A DNA stretch of 64,000 nt, from NCBI GenBank assembly GCA_900708905.1, contig CAADRB010000034.1:434001-498000 (forward strand), in the 5' to 3' direction. Origin of the DNA: Hymenolepis diminuta (taxonomy: Eukaryota > Platyhelminthes > Cestoda > Cyclophyllidea > Hymenolepididae). Numbering within the stretch: position 1 is the first letter of the stretch; each line of letters starts with the position of its first letter. Positions 58,462 through 64,000 of the stretch are shown piece by piece. The position numbers were made by a program, and so were the translations under genes. Below the pieces are notes generated by a model. The model ran no database searches, was not told where the DNA came from, and saw only the letters and a list, made by a program, of their open reading frames with translations.

Positions 58462-61400
58462 TTATGTCTGTGCTTTGTTTAAATGAGACTGAAATTTTAG
58501 TAAATACTTAATGAACTTACCAATTTTGTTCTAGTTGTATGAATGAGATGAAGGAAGGCCTATAAGAATAAATATTACTGACCTAATACCAAACTTACGG
58601 TATTATCCAATGACGTTGCTATATCTACTGCCGTGTGTCCTTCCTAATAAAAGAAAGTAGCATTTTATTACAGGTCCGATTAGTAATATATTGTCTAAAA
58701 CTTCTATCGAACAGAGCAAAATATAAAAAAAACTTATGTCAATGAGAAGTCGTAGGAAAAAGAGTTTGTAGTAAATCATACCTGAAATGTTTTACACATA
58801 TTCAGTAAGAAAATCAAAGCGTTTGGTGAATGTATAGTCTAAACCTCAAAAAGTCGACAAAATGTCTAAACACAGTTGCTGATCTGGTACTCTATTTGCT
58901 ATCCCGCCGCTTCAGTTATAGATGACTATCGAGTTAATTTCCGATCACTTCAGCATTATCTAACCCCCCATAGATTAATCATACTTTTCCCAAACTATGG
59001 AACGATATGTACACCGTCCGAGTCTGCCAAGATTATAATTACAAGATCACAAATGAATGGGAAGTTATCTAGTCTCGGTTGCGTATCAAATTATTTCCTT
59101 CTTTTTCTTATAAATCTTCACTGAGACGAGGGCAAACAGGGCTACTGTCAGGAATCTGGAGGAGAAAGAAGGTGCTGGTGGTTGCTGTGATGAAATGGGG
59201 TGGCGTGTAACGGGGATTATTTATATTTGCAGTTAGCTAATATTTATCTTCAAGGATAAGGTAAATAGGTTAAGAACCGAAGGTCACCTGATTATGCAGG
59301 CTAGAATACGGCTGAACAATAAAACTGGTAATGTGAAGAGTTGAAGTGAACCAAAGCCCACAATAAAATAATTGAGAGATGAGAGCAATTTGTGACGAAT
59401 ATCGGAACATAAAAAGAGGGCGAAAAGGCTTGAGCAGTGTGAGCCGTAAGCGTGCGTGGAAGCGTGTGCGTCCATGTGCAAACAGATGCACTTTAAAAAA
59501 TCCGAGAATATTGATAATCGATAGACACGTTAGCTGGATAGAGTTGAGGTTAGAAGAGCATAGAGAATTCCCTGCATGGACGATAAATCAAAGTATTTTT
59601 GCAGAGTTCGTGATTTGAGAATAATTTTTTGGGAGTATACAAAGAGTACCTCTTTAGACACCTCGTAAATATAGAGCTTCCTCTGCAATGTTGCAATTTA
59701 GCCAAATACATTCGGGTGCACAGACGTGCTGTGATATTTGACGATTAAATAAACTATTTGAGGGCATTACCCAACCGTTGAGGATTTGAAGTCATATCAA
59801 GGAGATTGAGAACTTAAATATCGGCTTAGTAACAACTCTTCAAGGCCATAGTGAATTATGACTTCTGTCTTAGGAATTAATTATCATTGTTATTATCCAT
59901 AGAAATATAATAATTAGAATTTTTAATTGCAAGCAAGTGAAGGAAAATCTAACAAGGGCTAAAGCGGAGGGATCAAAAAGATGCTGAGAGGAGTGTCATG
60001 TATCAAATTTTTTAAGTTCTTTTGAATTTTTGAATTCAGGTTGTACGATTTTGATTAAATTGGTAGTTCACGTTTCAAAATTCAAATTTCATTATTTGTC
60101 CTCTAGATTACAACTAAAGCTTTTCTACGATGTCTAGTGCTTATTTTCAAAGTTTATAATCATGATGGTCGGTCTTGCCGCTTCAATTCATTTGTCTTCC
60201 GACAACTGAAAAGCTAAAATGTTCTTACATAGTATTCAGCAACTTACATGATCTTAGCGTAGCAGATATAAAATAATAATAGGAATTATAATAATAAATT
60301 TATTTTGAGATCAGCAAATGCAGCAACGCGTAAAATGTAATAGTTACACTCGTTAATACAGATCGTACCATATCGTAGAGCACTATATGTGTAGAATATT
60401 TTAAAGTTTCACCAAATATTAGTAAACGGAAAGATAACTGAATGTGCATAATTCGTAGCCACTATGAATACAGAACTCGTTGCCACAAATGGCTTTTTAA
60501 ATTTACGCACACATAACTACAAATAAAAAAGTTAGCTGTGTTAGAATATAATTTTTATTATATTATAAATTAAATTTACTCTATCATCAGTTATAATACC
60601 TAAACTTAACTTTCTTCTCTTCAATGACAGACCGGTTGAGAAATTAATATTCAAACTACCTGAACTGCTGGGATTGCATGAACCTAAATCATATATTTTC
60701 ACAAGTTTATCAGTTTTAAACTAACTTGAAACTTTCATTTTTTTATTAAAAGGGAGAAGGAAGACAAATTCTCTCGGAATTCTTTGTATAATAGCACAAT
60801 GTAATAGGTGAATATGGGCTGGAGTCACCCCTTAGTCTCCTATTATATTTTTATTACAAGATTTTATTTGAATGGGCGAAGTATAAACGCACCCTAAAAT
60901 GATGAAAAGGCAAAAATATCATTATTACACGCCTACCAAATTAAATTATATTACAACTAGCAATTTTACTTATTTTTAAGTAAAGGAATTCATGATGTGT
61001 GCAGTTTCTCCCTAGATAATAAATAATAATGAAGGAACGCTAAATAAATCCCTCACAAATTAGGTACTGGAGATGACAACCGAAAATTTATTTATGATCA
61101 AACAGCAACACGTAAACACATGAAGATATTGAGTAAATCGTTGGCCAGCTATTTTTATAGCCTAACTCACTCTCCTTAATCATTTTACTTCTTTACAAAT
61201 TAGACAACGAAATTTGGAAGAGTTTAAAATAGAAATTAAGATTCTGTTACTTAGCAAGTAACGCAACTTCTATGAATTATCCAGAGTCTGAGAAATTTTG
61301 TTAAATTTTAGCCCTCCTAACCTCCAGAATTTTCATCTCATATAAAATTGGAAGTATACAAAGGACACGACTTAACTATAGGGGACTGAGAGCTGAAACA

Positions 61401-63415
61401 GACTGGTTATATGGAACGAGGCCATTTTTATAATTGAGCAAGGTCGATAAGCAGAAATTAATGCGACTTAGGGTGAATAAGTAACTCACATTGTTTGGAA
61501 TATTTGGATCCGCTCCATATTCCAAGAGAACCTTCGCCAGGTCGTTGTGACTTTGATGAAAAGCACAATGTATGAGAGCGGTTCGTCCAAATTTATCTTG
61601 TTGATTGACTACAGCTCCACGTTCAAGCAGCGTCTTTCCAACCTCCGGATTTCCATTGTTGGTTAGAAAAGCTAAATTGGATATCGATAATGAGTATGCT
61701 AAGTTTAGGCTTGAATGCGCACACAGAGATTGAATGACATATTTCAGAAAATTACCGAGGCGAATTAATGGAGTAAACCCGTTTTCAGACTCTTGATGAT
61801 TGACATCTGCTCCAGCGTGAACTAGAACTCGAATAACATTACTAAATCCCCCATCCACTGCGTAGAATATCGCCGTCATTCCATTGATATCCTTAAGGCA
61901 TGACACAATGATTTGAGTCATTGTTTATGGGGCACATTCTATCTCAAAAATTATGAAATATAGATAAATTCGTCACCTATTGATATGCTGAGAACCGCAA
62001 ATAAACGGCTTATTTAAAATAAGAGTTCGTTAAAACTTCAAAATTATTACAATTTCTGTGGTACGTATGAACATTTATAATGTTCTATTATTAACAAGTA
62101 AGTAGTTATGTAAATTTAAATAAAATAACGTCAAGGTCACGATAACTCGCATATCAAAATATTCAGTTGCGTCTTAAAGACCTCCTAAAACAATCTGTTG
62201 AATAAATATTGAGATGATTATATATTAGCGCAGTTGTCTTTAAAAGTTAGTTTCTTGGTAAGTGAGTTTTAAAGCTGGATCGGAACGTAATAAAATGCTG
62301 CCTTATAATGAATTAAAAAAAGTGTACAATTTTAGACATTGTTTAGATGGGTGGGAAAGAAACTTACAGGGTTGATTAGAAGAGATGTTGGAAAGCTTTA
62401 AATAACACTGGAGATAATTACCTGTGCATTCACGTGAGCTCCACTCTGAATAAGAATATCGACAATATCTATGAGTCCTTCGTTGGAAGAAATCATTAGA
62501 GCTGTGCGACCTAATTTATTGGCGGTGTTCACGTCTGCGCCATATTTCAGAAGTAGTTGGATAATGCTTAAATAAATAGAAGGTTAGTAAATTCTTTCAG
62601 ATTATTTCGCGTAAAAATGCAATTCTGTCGCGCTTAATAGTTTTTTCAGGTACATTATTTACGATGTGAATTAGTGGAATATCAATTGTTCATTAATCTA
62701 GCGGAGTAGGTGATATGGCTCCAGAACCAACGGATGATCAGCCATTAAAAGGCAGTAGTGTCGAAACATTTCGTCAAAAGTGGGTTTTAAACAAGGAAAT
62801 AATTGAGTAACTGCTAATATACATCGACAGTTATTAAGTGGATGAGTATTGAATGATCTCAACCACATATTTTTCCTCATTCGCATGAAAAAATGGGGCA
62901 AATACCTTTAATGCATATTAGTTAATAGCAAAAAGCACTGACATTGACAGTAAGCACTTTTATCATGATCTCATTTCAACAAGCTTGTTTGTTACATTCT
63001 GTCGAATTGCTTTTAAAGATAATCTTCCTTCCTCAAATATATGTGTATGTTGATCTGCCAGTATATCATTTAATTAGGAATCATAACCGAGTTTAAACGT
63101 CACTGCAATGTTAGCCTGAATAGATTATAATGGTTTAGACTCCATTTTAAAAGCCCAATGAACTTTTCTACTCCCGAAGTTGCTTACTGGCTAATTCTAC
63201 TTAGAAATAAGAATGGAAATTTATAACTTCTTAGAGGAGATGTATATATGTACGTATATCGATAAAGATTAAAACATCATGTTTACATAAATTAAAACAT
63301 ATTTATGATCGATTATAGGTAAATAAATTAAAAATATTACTTTATTTTGTTTTTAATAACAGCGACCATCAGTGGAGTATGATCCATCCGATCAGTATAT
63401 TCTATCTTCTTATTG
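58462..63415 (-). CDS. Ankyrin-repeat protein, 3' part (7 exons seen; 5' end outside the window)
   Basis: On the minus strand exons 63341-63415, 62422-62566, 61756-61891, 61490-61671, 58599-58643, 58521-58559 and 58462-58488 join with GT-AG borders in phase (648 nt after one split base). Each joint lands inside an ankyrin consensus: HTPLMVAVIKNK|INIIQLLLKYGADVN, then GRTALMISSNEG...LIQSGAHVNAQ, GMTAIFYAVDGG...LVHAGADVN, GFTPLIRLAF...LLERGAVVNQQ, GRTALIHCAF...LLEYGADPNIPNN and EGHTAVDIA. That is at least five repeats, so a protein-binding solenoid; partner and family are unknown. The last two small exons (AFLHLIHTTRTKL, SHLNKAQT, stop) rest on splice signals only and are less sure. If correct, the two convergent stop codons lie 23 nt apart. 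A 2.8-kb intron (58644-61489) carries a copy of the 290-bp repeat. Confidence 0.8.
59955..60260 (+). repeat. 290-bp interspersed family, copy near 60 kb
   Basis: The best partner of the copy at 3915-4200. It has GGAGGGATC, GATGCTGAGAG, TTGAATTCAGGTTGTACG, ATTCAAATTTCATTATTTG, TCTACGATGTCTAGTGCTTA and GATGGTCGGTCTTGCC in the same order. It lies in an ankyrin-gene intron, opposite to the direction of transcription. Confidence 0.6.
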
Positions 63416-64000
63416 CTGCATAGAAGAAAATAATAAACATGTAGTACGCCAATATATAAGATAATAAGCAATGGCAGAAATTCAAATTTGGTTGCTTCAA
63501 ATGAACATCTTAGTCAGTATCAAATAGTTCATCTTGGCAATAAAATATAGACCTATTGAAGTGAATCGCTTAATGTAATTGACTGTACTATAAACTCTAA
63601 ACATGGTAGCCATTAACTCACACAAGAACCTAGAAATCAGATTCTTAAATTTGACTTCTGGAAAGATGGGGCATAAAGTAACAAACTATACAAGGCTCTT
63701 GACGTCCTAACCAACCCCTCTTAATCGATTACTTGACCATCTTGCTATTCTCTGTGTTTAGATGCTTTCCATAATAAAAAAATGAGTAAAAATATATAAT
63801 ATTAGGAGAGTAACTTATCATATGCTACTTAATATCTCAGTTTTGACTAATTTTATTGGTGTGGTACATATGATAATCTGCACTATATATAGTGAGACCA
63901 CTTAGGCATGATTTAATCGATGAATCACAAAATACTTTACGAAAAAATCGTGAATACGCATTTAATTTCTTGCTACCCTATTGCTATAAAACAAAACAAA
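63416..64000. other. Intron or upstream part of the ankyrin gene
   Basis: The exon ending at 63415 is preceded by a good acceptor and needs two bases from an earlier exon. No ankyrin-like exon is visible here on the minus strand, so this is probably intron with the rest of the gene beyond the window. Confidence 0.45.

Noticed and set aside
1..64000. CRISPR array, bacterial operon, integrated virus or autonomous retroelement
   Set aside because: No regular spacer-repeat array, no ribosome-binding-site-led gene strings, and no reverse transcriptase, integrase or capsid-like coding sequence was seen.

Overview
This window looks like nuclear DNA from an AT-rich parasitic flatworm (Platyhelminthes). 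A tapeworm seems somewhat more likely than a fluke, but the sequence does not decide it. The reasons are: spliceosomal genes with extremely short GT-AG introns (31-43 nt) beside kilobase introns; two genes whose products resemble the flatworm-restricted 'trematode PH-like domain' proteins; AATAAA-type 3' ends; and long AT-rich spacers filled with decayed short repeats. I see no bacterial, viral or reverse-transcriptase coding sequence.

Layout, left to right: a three-finger C2H2 protein (+, 181-3449, 3 exons); an intronless PH-like gene A (-, 8539-9288); a TADA2B-type ADA2 adaptor (+, 13930-22705, 8 exons rebuilt here, 613 aa, no recognisable SWIRM, C-terminal AT-hook); an intronless diaphanous formin (+, 27288-30584, assembly gap inside FH1); the 3' exons of an unrecognised beta-rich protein (+, 34575-37545); an intronless PH-like gene B (-, 48128-49588), paralogous to gene A; a tetraspanin lacking its first exon(s) (+, 56912-58438); and an ankyrin-repeat gene (-, 58462-63415) that meets the tetraspanin tail to tail and runs off the right edge. 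The exon models come from splice signals, reading-phase continuity and domain continuity, all read by eye.

Non-coding space holds at least three dispersed repeat families. One is a decayed tRNA-derived SINE-like family (about 10 copies or fragments, both strands). One is a roughly 290-bp family (best copies near 3.9, 4.3 and 60.0 kb). One is a CCAAT-containing element of about 140 bp, present as an inverted pair near 42.3 and 53.2 kb. Repeats lie both between genes and inside introns.

Functionally the genes are an ordinary eukaryotic mix: transcription (zinc finger, SAGA-type adaptor), actin assembly (Dia), membrane organisation (tetraspanin) and scaffolding (ankyrin). They form no operon. 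The most distinctive biology is the pair of PH-like paralogs flanking the TADA2B/Dia block, the rearranged C-terminus of the ADA2 adaptor, and the repeat families. No single new multi-gene system is evident.
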